From: Flexifilum sp046719065 | GTDB lineage: Bacteria > Chloroflexota > Anaerolineae > Aggregatilineales > Phototrophicaceae | Assembly (NCBI GenBank): GCA_046719065.1 | Contig: JBDNDP010000015.1 | Coordinates: 1 to 64,000 of the forward strand | DNA length: 64,000 bases | Direction of reading: 5' to 3' | In this document: positions 43,223 through 52,221 of the stretch, piece after piece | Numbering within the stretch: the first letter of the stretch is position 1 | Layout: each line of letters opens with the position of its first letter | Translations under genes and position numbers: made by a program | The notes under the pieces: model-generated | The model's database searches: none | What the model was told of the DNA's origin: nothing | The model's input: only the letters and a program-made list of their open reading frames with translations

Positions 43223-45148
43223 TCAGGTTAGATCCGCGAGTTCTGTCTCATCGGAGGAGCGCGGCTGATTAGGACGGCTGGTCGATAGAGCCTCCGAAAA
43301 CGCATAAGCCGCGAGCAGATACAGCGCTCGCCGCCCGCTGAGGGGCATCGTCTCCCATAGCAGCGCGCGCAGCCCGGCAAAAGCCAGCGCGGTGAAGTAT
43401 TCATCCCATCCATCTGGGCGCGCGAGGCAGTTCTGGGCGATCTTCCGAACCGCTGCGACTGGGCGCAGCAGCTCAGCAATGGGTAGGGGCAGTAGTGCGG
43501 TCGTTTCTGGGGTGCGCAGCGCCGCAATCGCAGCGGCAATGCCGCGCGCAGCTTCCCATTCGTGGCCGAGCGTGGGCATCACGACATCGCTGATCAGACT
43601 GGCCTCTAGCGTCGCCCAGTCGAACAGCGTGTGGCCGCTGCGCGCATGGGCAAAATCGATCAGGAATGGAGTGAAGTTGGGGCCAAGCAGAATGTTGCCG
43701 AGATGCAGATCGCCATGGATCTTGCTGAGAGAACCGTTAAGCGATCGATCGAGCAATGCGTCGTAGGCAAACAGCGGATTGGGCAGGCGCTCAAACGGGC
43801 CGAATCCTCGCATCATGGCCCCGCTTGTGTCGAAATCCGGTTGTAGCGCGCTAAGAGCGTGATAGAGCGTATCGCTGCGCGTGTGCCAAACGCGGCCCAG
43901 CAGCCGTTCGATCACTTCACCGCGATAATGAGCATTTTCTTTCAATTTAAGCCCGGTTACCTCGATCTTATTCGCGCGATGCATCGCTTCGGCGCCTTTG
44001 CCGAGAACGAGCGTCATCGCTTCACGCTCAGGGTCGATGCGGTGTACGGTAAAGTTTTCCACAGCTACGATTTCGCCCAGCTCAAGTTCGTGAAGCAGCG
44101 AGCGGCGCACCGGGTCTTTAACGATAAAACTTGGTTCTCCTTCAACCGTGTTCGGCAGCAGCTCTAGCGTGAGCAGCGGCGGCAGCAGCCAGTCATACTC
44201 AGCCCATACTGGAAAACGGTATGGCTGGCGCTGCTGCCACCATGCTTTGCCAAAGTTTGGGTAAAGCTGTGTTTCTAACCACTCACTTAAGGTGCGAGGT
44301 CCTAGTTCGGCAGCCGCGCTGCGCAAATTGCGCTCGACCCCATGCTGTGGCGCGACGAAGGTATACTTAACGCCCGCCAGGGACGATGTCTCTGCCGTCG
44401 TCGGCTTGTCTTCTAGCCGGGCAGTGAGCGGAGGAAGCGAATGTTTGACGTGCGCTTCATAGCGCTGCGCTTCGTCTAGAATCCGGTCAGCTTGATCGAT
44501 TTTAACGACAACACTAGCATCTTCGGTGCCATCGCTGTTGATCGGCGTGACCAGCAGCAGCAGCGCATGGGTGTAGCCGCCGGTCAAGCGCCGCTCAACG
44601 CGCACCCGTTCATAGCCATAAAACATGCGCCGAAGGATCACGAGCTGATCTTCGGTCGGCAGCGCGGTCATTTCGAATTGCAAGGCAAAATCCACGTGAA
44701 GGTAAGGTTGATGGCGGCCTGAATGAGGACGCCCTGCTTGAGTTTGTTCGGCTAATTTGACCGTATCAATGCCAAGTCGGCGCAAGACGCGTATCGGAAT
44801 GCTGTCATTTTCCTCGACGATCGCCCTAAGCAGCGCGCGTTCGTCGATCTCCGTGCGTCCTGCTTCAAGAGCAATGTCATTGGCGATGCTCAGAACCATA
44901 TTGGTCCGCGGTGTGTTTGGCAGACCTGCCCACAATCGCTGGAGCGTCCCTTTGCCTGTGTAGCGTCGAATTGAGTCGATGACGTACTGCGTTGTCAAAC
45001 CATGCTCTTCGATCAAAGCGCTGGTCAGCCCACCAGGAATGCCCAGCAGGCCGATGAACAAATGCTCCACGCCGAGGAAATAGTGCTGCATTCGGAACGA
45101 CTCTTGACGGGCTTTGATCTGAATATCCTTCAAAACGATATCCGTCAT
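43223..45148 (-). CDS. Clp_N-domain/protein-kinase-like fusion
   Basis: 641 residues with no TM helix. Residues about 10-130 form two Clp N-terminal repeats (MQHYFLGVEHLFIGLLG and a second around LSIANDIALEAG). Residues about 165-630 form a kinase or aminoglycoside-phosphotransferase-like domain with intact key residues: Lys216 in ASVVVKIDQ, Glu226 or Glu231 nearby, the catalytic loop HGDLHLGN (His478, Asp480, Asn485) and the metal Asp498 in LIDFA. The domain has a large insertion between the lobes. It lies 3 bp after an FHA gene on the same strand. Clp_N usually recruits substrates or adaptors, so this may be a kinase acting on unfolded or tagged proteins; that is inference. Confidence 0.75.
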   Translation of the reverse strand: MTDIVLKDIQIKARQESFRMQHYFLGVEHLFIGLLGIPGGLTSALIEEHGLTTQYVIDSIRRYTGKGTLQRLWAGLPNTPRTNMVLSIANDIALEAGRTEIDERALLRAIVEENDSIPIRVLRRLGIDTVKLAEQTQAGRPHSGRHQPYLHVDFALQFEMTALPTEDQLVILRRMFYGYERVRVERRLTGGYTHALLLLVTPINSDGTEDASVVVKIDQADRILDEAQRYEAHVKHSLPPLTARLEDKPTTAETSSLAGVKYTFVAPQHGVERNLRSAAAELGPRTLSEWLETQLYPNFGKAWWQQRQPYRFPVWAEYDWLLPPLLTLELLPNTVEGEPSFIVKDPVRRSLLHELELGEIVAVENFTVHRIDPEREAMTLVLGKGAEAMHRANKIEVTGLKLKENAHYRGEVIERLLGRVWHTRSDTLYHALSALQPDFDTSGAMMRGFGPFERLPNPLFAYDALLDRSLNGSLSKIHGDLHLGNILLGPNFTPFLIDFAHARSGHTLFDWATLEASLISDVVMPTLGHEWEAARGIAAAIAALRTPETTALLPLPIAELLRPVAAVRKIAQNCLARPDGWDEYFTALAFAGLRALLWETMPLSGRRALYLLAAYAFSEALSTSRPNQPRSSDETELADLT

Positions 45149-45151
45149 CGT

Positions 45152-45502
45152 TCACTCCGTAGATTGTAAGCGCAGCCATGTTCGCCCTATGCGAAACAGT
45201 TGGTTTGCACGCAGCGGAACGGGCTGCTCGATACGAACGTCGTCCGCCAATCCCTCGATAAAAGTGCCGTTTTTGCTGCTGCAATCTTCCAGCCACCACT
45301 GGCCCGCCCGCAGGCGAAGCTGCGCGTGGCGGCGCGAGCTAAATGTATCGCTGCGCAGGCAGATATCGTTGTCATCGCTGCGTCCCAGCCGCAGCAGCCA
45401 GTCGTCGCCTTCTCGTGTCCCGTCGCCGTTCTCCAAGGCAAAACTAAGCAGCAGACCGTCTTCTACGCCGCTCATGATCATCAGCTCAACTCTTGTCTGC
45501 AC
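45152..45502 (-). CDS. FHA-domain protein
   Basis: A 116-residue single forkhead-associated domain. The phosphothreonine-binding signature is LRLGRSDDNDICL, SSRRHAQL and DCSSKNGTFIEG. It starts at GTG 45502, with GGAG 9 bases upstream; an ATG nine codons later is possible. A TATACT on the minus strand (45546-45541) may be its -10. The kinase-like fusion follows after 3 bp, so the pair probably forms a phosphothreonine relay in which FHA reads sites made by the kinase. Confidence 0.87.
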   Translation of the reverse strand: MQTRVELMIMSGVEDGLLLSFALENGDGTREGDDWLLRLGRSDDNDICLRSDTFSSRRHAQLRLRAGQWWLEDCSSKNGTFIEGLADDVRIEQPVPLRANQLFRIGRTWLRLQSTE

Positions 45503-45577
45503 TCAGCAGTCTCCGCGATGCGTACTTCTCAACTTTAGTTAGTATACTCGCCCGCTTCGAAAATCGTCTTAAACCCC

Positions 45578-45606
45578 TTGCTCTGGCTCACAAGGTGTGC
45601 TATTGT
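45578..45606 (+). promoter_or_regulatory. Promoter of the metB riboswitch transcript
   Basis: TTGCTC (45578-45583), 17-base spacer, TATTGT (45601-45606). It lies 35 bp ahead of the SAM aptamer. Confidence 0.5.
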
Positions 45607-45641
45607 CTACAGTGTAACTTAACAACCTTATAGTCAGCAGT

Positions 45642-45802
45642 CTCTTATCCAGAGCGGTGGAGGGATCGGCCCTGTGAAACCGCGGCAACCCCCTTAATGG
45701 GAAGGTGCCAAGTCCGGCAGACATGTTCTGGAAGATGAGAGCGGCTCTTCGGCCTCGCCGGCTGAAAGACGACCTCAAAGACTTCATGCCGAAGTCTTTT
45801 TT
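45642..45802 (+). promoter_or_regulatory. SAM-I (S-box) riboswitch with terminator
   Basis: The aptamer is bounded by P1: CTCTTATC (45642-45649) pairs with GATGAGAG (45734-45741), one GU. Inside are the family-conserved CCAGAGCGGTGGAGGGA, the CCCTGTGAAACC and CGGCAACC blocks and AAGGTGCCAAGTCC with GCAG. The terminator AAAGACTTC (45777-45785)/GAAGTCTTT (45791-45799) plus T-run follows. In this class SAM binding stabilises P1, prevents the antiterminator and stops transcription. The gene downstream, metB, belongs to methionine synthesis, as expected. Confidence 0.93.
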
Positions 45803-45859
45803 CTTGCACTCTGGATAAGCGTTTATTCAGGGTGCATTTTTATTAGCAAGGAGCGGCAT

Positions 45860-47173
45860 ATGCTAGACAATATCGATCGTCAAACAGAAGCTGAGCAAAA
45901 CGAGCAAAACGGCATTCGCACGCTAAAAGCAGGCACCAATACCCGCGCTGTGCATGGCGGTGCGAATCGGCATAAGGCCCATAATGCACTGACGACCCCG
46001 CTAGTGCAGACGGCCACCTATACGTTTCGCGACACGCAAGACCTCATCCAATTCATGGAAAGCAAGACATGGGGCGATGGAGATGACCGGGAAGAATACG
46101 GCCGCTATGGCAACCCGACGGTCACGGCTGTTGAGCGCAAACTGGCAGCGCTTGATGGAGGTGACGATGCAGTTTTATTCGCGTCAGGCATGGCCGCCAT
46201 TACTTCAACTCTGCTGACAATTCTGCCGGCTGGGGCGCACATCGTCATCACAGATGACTGTTATCGGCGCACGCGACAGTTCTGCCTGACATTCCTTAAA
46301 CGTTTTGGTATCGAGACGACTGTTGTGCCAATGGGCGATTATGAAGCGATGGAAGCCGCCATCGTGCCCAAGAAGACCCGTTTGATTATTTCTGAAAGCC
46401 CGACCAATCCCTATTTGCGCATCGCCAATCTTGAAAAGATCGCGCAGCTTGGCCAGCGACATCGTGTGCTCACCGTGATCGACAGCACTTTCGCCACGCC
46501 GATCAATCAGCGTCCGCTGGAGTGGGGGATCGATCTGGTCATCCACAGCGCGACGAAATATCTCTCCGGCCATAATGATATCCTCGCCGGAGTAGTTGTG
46601 GGTCGTGGCGATCGCATTCGCGCTTTGCGCGAGAGCCGCGGCGTGCTAGGCGGGATTGTCGATCCTCATGCTGCCTTTCTGCTTGATCGAGGCCTCAAGA
46701 CATTAGGCGTTCGCCTCGGCCAGCAAAATGCCAGCGCCCTCGCGATCGCTCGCTTTCTTGAAGCGCACCCTGCCATTGAGCGCGTCTGGTATCCCGGGCT
46801 GCCTTCACACCCCGATCATGAGGTCGCGGCGGCTCAAATGGTCGGTTTTGGGGGCGTGGTCACGTTCGAGGTAAAAGGGGATTTGCAAACGACCGGCCAG
46901 TTCATCGATCGGCTTCGCATCCCTTATATCGCGCCAAGTCTTGGGGGTGTCGAAACTTTGATCGAGCAGCCCGCATTGATGAGCTATTATGAGAAAACGA
47001 GCGAGGAACGTGCAGCGCTCGGCATCAAAGATAACCTCGTTCGGCTCGCTGTGGGCATCGAAGACACCGACGATTTGATCGAAGATTTAGAACAGGCGCT
47101 GACAGTTCTGCCGACTTACAAAACCTATATTCGCGGTCTCGAGGTATTATGGGAAACGCGTTTTCGCAGTTGA
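45860..47173 (+). CDS. metB: Cystathionine gamma-synthase (plant-like)
   Basis: A 437-residue Cys/Met-metabolism PLP enzyme. EYGRYGNPTVTAVERKLAAL, the stretch VITDDCYRRTRQF, the PLP-lysine motif HSATKYLSGHND and the C-terminal IPYIAPSLGGVETLIEQPA resemble chloroplast cystathionine gamma-synthases more than typical bacterial MetB. The acyl donor (succinyl-, acetyl- or phosphohomoserine) is not certain. The adjacent homoserine kinase gene and the plant-like sequence raise the chance of phosphohomoserine. Expression should be controlled by the upstream SAM riboswitch. Confidence 0.87.
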   Translation: MLDNIDRQTEAEQNEQNGIRTLKAGTNTRAVHGGANRHKAHNALTTPLVQTATYTFRDTQDLIQFMESKTWGDGDDREEYGRYGNPTVTAVERKLAALDGGDDAVLFASGMAAITSTLLTILPAGAHIVITDDCYRRTRQFCLTFLKRFGIETTVVPMGDYEAMEAAIVPKKTRLIISESPTNPYLRIANLEKIAQLGQRHRVLTVIDSTFATPINQRPLEWGIDLVIHSATKYLSGHNDILAGVVVGRGDRIRALRESRGVLGGIVDPHAAFLLDRGLKTLGVRLGQQNASALAIARFLEAHPAIERVWYPGLPSHPDHEVAAAQMVGFGGVVTFEVKGDLQTTGQFIDRLRIPYIAPSLGGVETLIEQPALMSYYEKTSEERAALGIKDNLVRLAVGIEDTDDLIEDLEQALTVLPTYKTYIRGLEVLWETRFRS

Positions 47174-47185
47174 GCGATCGTCGTT

Positions 47186-48487
47186 TCAGTGCGTATGAGG
47201 TTGGGCTTCTGGCTCGATGATCGCACGCAGAGCGTCTAACGTCGGTTCAGCGTGATGAATCCGGTTTGGACAGACTGCCGAGATCCCCTCAATTGCGTCG
47301 TTGTGATAGTCGATCGTGACATCAGGGTCTTTGAGAATGTGACCCGTCAAAATGCCGACAACGGTTTCATGAGGCTGGATTACGCCTGTTGCTGCCAGCT
47401 TGCGCAGACCGGCCAATGTGCAGCCGGAGGCCGGTTCGCAGCCGATGCCCTGTCCATCGATTAGCGCTTTTGCCTCCAAAATTTCCTGATCGCTTACTTG
47501 CTCAACGACGCCGTCCGTCCAGCGTAATGCGCGCACAGCTTTTGGATAATTTACAGGATTCCCAATTTTAATGGCGGTGGCGATCGTCTCAGCAGTGATT
47601 GGGCGCAGCGCATCAAAACCGCGCTGGTAGCTGGCATAGAGCGGGTTGGCCCCCTCCGCTTGGACGATCGCGAGTCGCGGCATTCGGTCGATCAACCCGA
47701 GCTGGTGAAGTTCGTACAAGGCCTTGCCAAAGGCGGAACTGTTGCCGAGGTTGCCCCCTGGGCAGATGATCCAATCTGGCGCGCGCCAGCGCAGTTGTTG
47801 GATCGCTTCGAACACGATCGATTTTTGGCCTTCAAGGCGAAACGGATTGACCGAGTTCAGCACGTAGATGCCCAGCGCGTTTGAGATCTCGCGCACGAGT
47901 TGAAGGTTGCGGTCGAAATCCGCAGCGATGCGGATGCAGGTTGCGCCATAAGCGATCGCCTGCGACAGCTTGCCCAGCGCGATTTGTTTATTCTGAAATA
48001 GGACGATGCCTTGAATGCCGCTCCATGCCGCATAAGCTGCGAGCGATGCCGATGTATTGCCGGTTGATGCGCAGGCGACCCGCCGCATACCTAGCGCGCG
48101 CGCCTGCGTTAGCCCGCCCGTCATGCCTCGATCCTTGAACGATCCGGTCGGGTTTTCACCTTCGTGTTTCAGATAAAGCGTCTCGATACCCGCCCACTGT
48201 GCCAGCCGGGGTGCCCGGTAAAGGTTCGTATTGCCTTCTGGCCGGCTGACGATCTGTTCGTCAGGAACTTCAGGGTAAACAAGTTCTTTGTATCGCCATA
48301 CGCCGCTGTTGTATGGAGGCTCGAGCGTTCCCAAACGCGCGTCAAAGATCTGCTGGCTCAGTCGTTTGCGCAGCCCATCGAGATCGTGCTGCACATCGAG
48401 CAGCCCGCCGCATGCATCGCAGACGTAGATAACGGCATTGGTTGGGTATTGCCGCCCACAATCCATACATTGTAATATGCTGCGCAT
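47186..48487 (-). CDS. thrC: Threonine synthase
   Basis: A 433-residue fold-type II PLP enzyme. It has an N-terminal zinc-ribbon-like region with CMDCG and CDACGG (residues 6-30), as in plant-type and archaeal threonine synthases, and the PLP Lys in HEGENPTGSFKDRGMTGG. The start at 48487 is chosen because AGGTG precedes it and the ribbon begins at once; an extension of 14 codons would run into the divergent thrB promoter region. It is convergent with metB and shares phosphohomoserine as substrate if MetB is plant-like. Confidence 0.92.
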   Translation of the reverse strand: MRSILQCMDCGRQYPTNAVIYVCDACGGLLDVQHDLDGLRKRLSQQIFDARLGTLEPPYNSGVWRYKELVYPEVPDEQIVSRPEGNTNLYRAPRLAQWAGIETLYLKHEGENPTGSFKDRGMTGGLTQARALGMRRVACASTGNTSASLAAYAAWSGIQGIVLFQNKQIALGKLSQAIAYGATCIRIAADFDRNLQLVREISNALGIYVLNSVNPFRLEGQKSIVFEAIQQLRWRAPDWIICPGGNLGNSSAFGKALYELHQLGLIDRMPRLAIVQAEGANPLYASYQRGFDALRPITAETIATAIKIGNPVNYPKAVRALRWTDGVVEQVSDQEILEAKALIDGQGIGCEPASGCTLAGLRKLAATGVIQPHETVVGILTGHILKDPDVTIDYHNDAIEGISAVCPNRIHHAEPTLDALRAIIEPEAQPHTH

Positions 48488-48534
48488 AAACACCTCGCTT
48501 TGCGGCATTGCGTTCGTTAAGGATAACAAGTCTC

Positions 48535-49491
48535 ATGCCAATTTCCAGAGCCGAAGCCTACGCGCCCGCCACCGTTGCGAATTTAGGTGTCGGCTTTGAT
48601 GTGCTAGGCCTCGCATTGGACCGACCCGGTGACATCATCATCGCCGAATGGGGTGAAGCTCAAGGCGTGACGATCGCCGCCATCGAGGGGGATGATGGTC
48701 GTTTGCCGCGCGATGCTGCTAAGAATACCGCTGGTGCAGCGGCGGCCAGCGTGCTTCGTTTGGCCGGCGAAACGCGCGGCGTCAAGCTGTCGATTATGAA
48801 GGGACTGCCCTCCGCCAGTGGATTGGGCAGCAGTGCCGCTAGCGCTGTGGGCGCGGCGCTGGCAGTCAATGCCTTGATCGGCGAGCCTTTCACTCGCGGT
48901 GAGCTGCTGCCAGCTTGCCTTGATGGAGAGGCAATCGCTAGCGGTTACCATGCCGATAACGTCGCCCCTTGTTTGTTTGGGGGCATCACGCTCGCCTACG
49001 GTCTCACCAGCGATCAAATCATCAGCCTGCCAGTTCCGTCTGGGCTGTGGCTGGCGTTAGTCACGCCCGCGGTTGAGGTGCCGACGATGGCAGCGCGGGC
49101 TGCGCTGCCCGCTTCCGTTCCCTTGCGGATGTTAGTCGCACAAACTGCCGGGATAGCTCGGCTCGTTAGCGCCCTTTATACAAATGACGTTGCATCCATC
49201 GCAGCCGCGATGGAAATGGATAAAGTGATTGAACCGGCGCGAGCGCATTTGATGCCGCTCCTCGACGAGGCGCGCGCAGCCGCAAAACGTGCCGGCGCGC
49301 TTGGCTTGACGATCAGCGGCGCAGGACCGACGCTGATGGCGGTCTGCAACTCAGAGTCTGCTGCATTCGCTGCTGCCGAGGCGATGGCGTTTTTGTACGC
49401 CGAGGCCGGTCTTGATAACCGGATGCAGGTGACCACGATCTCGACAGTGGGCGCTGAGGTCCGCAGAGTGACGGAAGCGGCCAGTTTGTGA
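48535..49491 (+). CDS. thrB: Homoserine kinase
   Basis: A 318-residue GHMP kinase. The ATP motif is GLPSASGLGSSAASAVGAAL, the N-terminal motif is ATVANLGVGFDVLGLAL, and the C-terminal motif is LGLTISGAGPTLMAV. It makes O-phosphohomoserine. The ATG at 48535 has AAGGA upstream. Only 47 bp separate it from the divergent thrC, so the two promoters must overlap. Confidence 0.93.
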   Translation: MPISRAEAYAPATVANLGVGFDVLGLALDRPGDIIIAEWGEAQGVTIAAIEGDDGRLPRDAAKNTAGAAAASVLRLAGETRGVKLSIMKGLPSASGLGSSAASAVGAALAVNALIGEPFTRGELLPACLDGEAIASGYHADNVAPCLFGGITLAYGLTSDQIISLPVPSGLWLALVTPAVEVPTMAARAALPASVPLRMLVAQTAGIARLVSALYTNDVASIAAAMEMDKVIEPARAHLMPLLDEARAAAKRAGALGLTISGAGPTLMAVCNSESAAFAAAEAMAFLYAEAGLDNRMQVTTISTVGAEVRRVTEAASL

Positions 49492-49496
49492 AATCG

Positions 49497-49525
49497 TTGA
49501 CAAACATACGGTCGCTTTCTATACT
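49497..49525 (+). promoter_or_regulatory. Promoter of the aldehyde dehydrogenase gene
   Basis: TTGACA (49497-49502), exactly 17 bases, TATACT (49520-49525), a near-perfect housekeeping promoter just after the thrB stop. The transcript would have about 63 bases of leader. Confidence 0.75.
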
Positions 49526-49594
49526 TTCTTCGCCTGTCTTCTGAAAAATTAACCTGTTTAAGTTGTTTCAAACGCAGCGAAAAGAGCATGTTTT

Positions 49595-51070
49595 ATGGTT
49601 GACTATGTCAAAAACTACATCAATGGCGAGTGGGTTAGCGCGCGTTCAGGGGAAGTTTTTGACAGCTTCAACCCAGCGACGGGTGCACTGTTTGCGCGTG
49701 CGCCGCTGAGCGGTGCCGATGACGTTAGTGCAGCCGTCGCTGCCGCCAAGAACGCTTACCGGGAATGGCGGCTTGTGCCTGCGCCGCGCCGTGGCGAAAT
49801 CCTCTTTCGCGTCGCGCAGATTTTGGAGTCGCGCAAAGAGACGCTCGCCCGAACCATGACTCAGGAAATGGGCAAAGTCATCTCGGAGGCGCGCGGCGAC
49901 GTTCAGGAAGCCATCGATATGGCGTATTACATGGGCGGCGAGGGCCGTCGCCTGCTCGGCTACACCGCCCCAGTCGAAATGCCCGAAAAATTCGGCATGG
50001 CCCTGCGCGACTCGGTCGGGGTGGTCGGTCTGGTGACGCCGTGGAATTTCCCAGTTGCGGTGCCCAGTTGGAAGATGCTGCCTGCGCTGGTGGCCGGCAA
50101 TGCCATTGTTTGGAAGCCAAGCGAGGAAACGCCGCGCACCGCGGCGGAATTTGTAGCTGTTTTTGCTGAAGCGGGGCTGCCAGCGGGCGTGCTCAACTTG
50201 GTGCATGGTGCCGGGGCAACTGGCGAGGCTTTGGTCGTTCACCCGGATGTCCGCGTGATCTCTTTCACCGGGTCAACGGTCACCGGCTTAAGGGTCTATA
50301 CGCAGGCTGCGGCGCTTGGCAAAAAAGTCTGTCTGGAGATGGGCGGCAAGAACGCCATCATTGTCCTTGACGATGCCAATCTCGATCTGGCGATCAAAGC
50401 CATTACGTGGAGCGCCTATGGCACGACGGGCCAACGCTGCACGGCGGCCAGCCGCCTGATCGTGCAGCGGGGCATCAAAACTCAGTTGGTCGAGGCGCTG
50501 CGCGCGCGGGCACAGGCGCTTAAACTGGGCGACGGGTTGGATCCCTCCGTCGAAGTTGGCCCGCTGGTTAACCAGAAAGCACTCGATAAAGTGGAGCATT
50601 ACGTCAGCGTTGGCAGACGCGAAGGCGCCGCACTCATCACAGGCGGCGCGCGCGCCGAATTAGGGCAGGGGCTGTTCTATCAGCCAACCTTGTTTGCTGA
50701 TGTCTCACCTGAGATGACGATTGCTCGCGAAGAAATTTTCGGCCCTGTGCTGTCCGTGATCGAGGTCGATACGCTGGAGCAGGCGGTCGAAGTCAACAAC
50801 AGTGTTATTTATGGCTTATCGAGCAGCATTTTTACCGAGAATGTGAATGCTGCGTTTCGCGCTATTCGCGACTTAACCACGGGCATCGTCTATATTAATC
50901 ATGGAACGACGGGCGCAGAAATCCAGTTTCCATTCGGGGGTACGCGCGGTACCGGCAATGGCATGCGCGAAGCGGGGCAAACCGCTCTGGACAGTTTCAC
51001 GGAGTGGAAGTCGGTTTATGTCGATTACAGCGGCCGTTTACAGCGTGCGCAAATTGATAATCGTGAGTGA
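49595..51070 (+). CDS. Aldehyde dehydrogenase family protein
   Basis: A 491-residue NAD(P)-dependent ALDH. It has VTPWNFPVAVPSWKMLPAL, the FTGSTVTG cofactor loop, the catalytic Glu in LEMGGKNAI and the catalytic Cys in GTTGQRCTAASR. The C-terminal FPFGGTRGTGNGMREAG is the usual tail. The substrate is not clear; semialdehyde dehydrogenases (oxoglutarate semialdehyde or P5C-type) are close in sequence. It is monocistronic, with its own strong promoter. Confidence 0.88.
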   Translation: MVDYVKNYINGEWVSARSGEVFDSFNPATGALFARAPLSGADDVSAAVAAAKNAYREWRLVPAPRRGEILFRVAQILESRKETLARTMTQEMGKVISEARGDVQEAIDMAYYMGGEGRRLLGYTAPVEMPEKFGMALRDSVGVVGLVTPWNFPVAVPSWKMLPALVAGNAIVWKPSEETPRTAAEFVAVFAEAGLPAGVLNLVHGAGATGEALVVHPDVRVISFTGSTVTGLRVYTQAAALGKKVCLEMGGKNAIIVLDDANLDLAIKAITWSAYGTTGQRCTAASRLIVQRGIKTQLVEALRARAQALKLGDGLDPSVEVGPLVNQKALDKVEHYVSVGRREGAALITGGARAELGQGLFYQPTLFADVSPEMTIAREEIFGPVLSVIEVDTLEQAVEVNNSVIYGLSSSIFTENVNAAFRAIRDLTTGIVYINHGTTGAEIQFPFGGTRGTGNGMREAGQTALDSFTEWKSVYVDYSGRLQRAQIDNRE

Positions 51071-51143
51071 ACGCTGATGAATTTCGCTGATGACTTTCAA
51101 CTTTTTCTCAGGGAATTTGGCCTAACCTATGTTAGACTGGTAA

Positions 51144-51374
51144 GTGAGGCGGGTTAATTTCATTGTGAGCGGATTGTATTGGGACTCTTCCTATGAAATC
51201 GTCCTCAGTTTAATGGAAGCGCATGCAGGGATTGACTTGGAGACCGTTGGCATTGGCCAGCTTTACGAATGGATCATCGCGCTGCCAAATTTTGCCGACG
51301 ATCCGGCGGTCGTCAACGAAGGAATCCTAAATGAGATTCTACGAGAGTGGTATGAGGAGGCTAGCGCTCGATGA
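51144..51374 (+). CDS. iscX: IscX-like iron-sulfur assembly protein
   Basis: At most 76 residues. LYWDSSYEIVLSLMEAHAG, LYEWIIALPNFADDPAVVNE and ILREWYEEAS match the small acidic IscX/YfhJ protein that binds IscS and iron. The start is uncertain: GTG 51144 gives an N-terminal extension of about ten residues, while GTG 51165 or TTG 51174 gives the family length. It overlaps nuoB by 4 bp, tying Fe-S supply to a complex I module. IscX without the rest of isc is uncommon. Confidence 0.82.
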   Translation: MRRVNFIVSGLYWDSSYEIVLSLMEAHAGIDLETVGIGQLYEWIIALPNFADDPAVVNEGILNEILREWYEEASAR

Positions 51375-52219
51375 GTGGGCTTAAATTACCGGAACTGCAC
51401 AGCCCTGAATTTCCAGTTCCAAACGATTTGCAAGAAAATATCGCTATCACCAGTCTCAGCCGCATTTACAACTGGAGCCGCCGCTCCTCGATGTGGCCAA
51501 TGCTGTTTGGTTTGGCCTGCTGTGCGATCGAAATGATCGCCACCGCGGCATCCCGCTATGATGTAGCGCGCTTTGGGATGGAAGTGATGCGCGCCAGTCC
51601 ACGACAAAGTGATTTGATGATCGTCTCAGGTACTGTCACCAAAAAGATGGTCGTCCCGATTGTGCGCCTTTATAACCAGATGCCAGAACCCAAATATGTG
51701 CTGGCTATGGGCGCCTGCGCCAGCGGTGGCGGCCCATTTAAGGAGGGCTACAACGTCGTTTCAGGCATTGATCAATATATCCCGGTCGATGTCTATGTGC
51801 CGGGCTGCCCACCGACGCCGCAGGCGCTGCTTTACGGGTTAATTGCGCTTCAAAAGAAGATCGACGGGCAATCACTGGCAAACTTCGATGACGTGCCGTG
51901 GTATGGGGTTGGCCCGTCCGACCCAGTGCCTGTGCCAGTGCTGGGCCCAGACATCATCGATCCGCGTCAAATGGAACTGATTCGGCGCCAGGCGGAGCTG
52001 GCGGCCGCCGGTCAGCCTTTTGGCACGCGCGAGCTGCCGGCGGCGGCGATCGCCGATGTTGAGAGAGCGGCTGCTGCCAGCAAACCGGCGGCGCCGGCTG
52101 TCACTGCCCCGCCGACGGCTGCTGAGGTCGCAGAGGTCGATCCGGAGAAAGCAGAGCGTTTGCGTAAACGCGAAGAAGCGCTAGCCCGTAAGCGTGCAAA
52201 ACAAGGTACTGCGGAGTAA
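51371..52219 (+). CDS. nuoB: NADH-quinone oxidoreductase subunit B, with C-terminal tail
   Basis: 282 residues, about 100 longer than usual. The NuoB core (residues 35-170) has all four N2-cluster cysteines: the pair in FGLACCAIEM, one in MGACASGGG and one in VPGCPPTPQ. The extra C-terminal part is Ala/Pro-rich and ends in KAERLRKREEALARKRA, almost identical to the end of NuoI three genes later. The ATG overlaps iscX. Confidence 0.94.
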   Translation: MSGLKLPELHSPEFPVPNDLQENIAITSLSRIYNWSRRSSMWPMLFGLACCAIEMIATAASRYDVARFGMEVMRASPRQSDLMIVSGTVTKKMVVPIVRLYNQMPEPKYVLAMGACASGGGPFKEGYNVVSGIDQYIPVDVYVPGCPPTPQALLYGLIALQKKIDGQSLANFDDVPWYGVGPSDPVPVPVLGPDIIDPRQMELIRRQAELAAAGQPFGTRELPAAAIADVERAAAASKPAAPAVTAPPTAAEVAEVDPEKAERLRKREEALARKRAKQGTAE

Positions 52220-52221
52220 AC

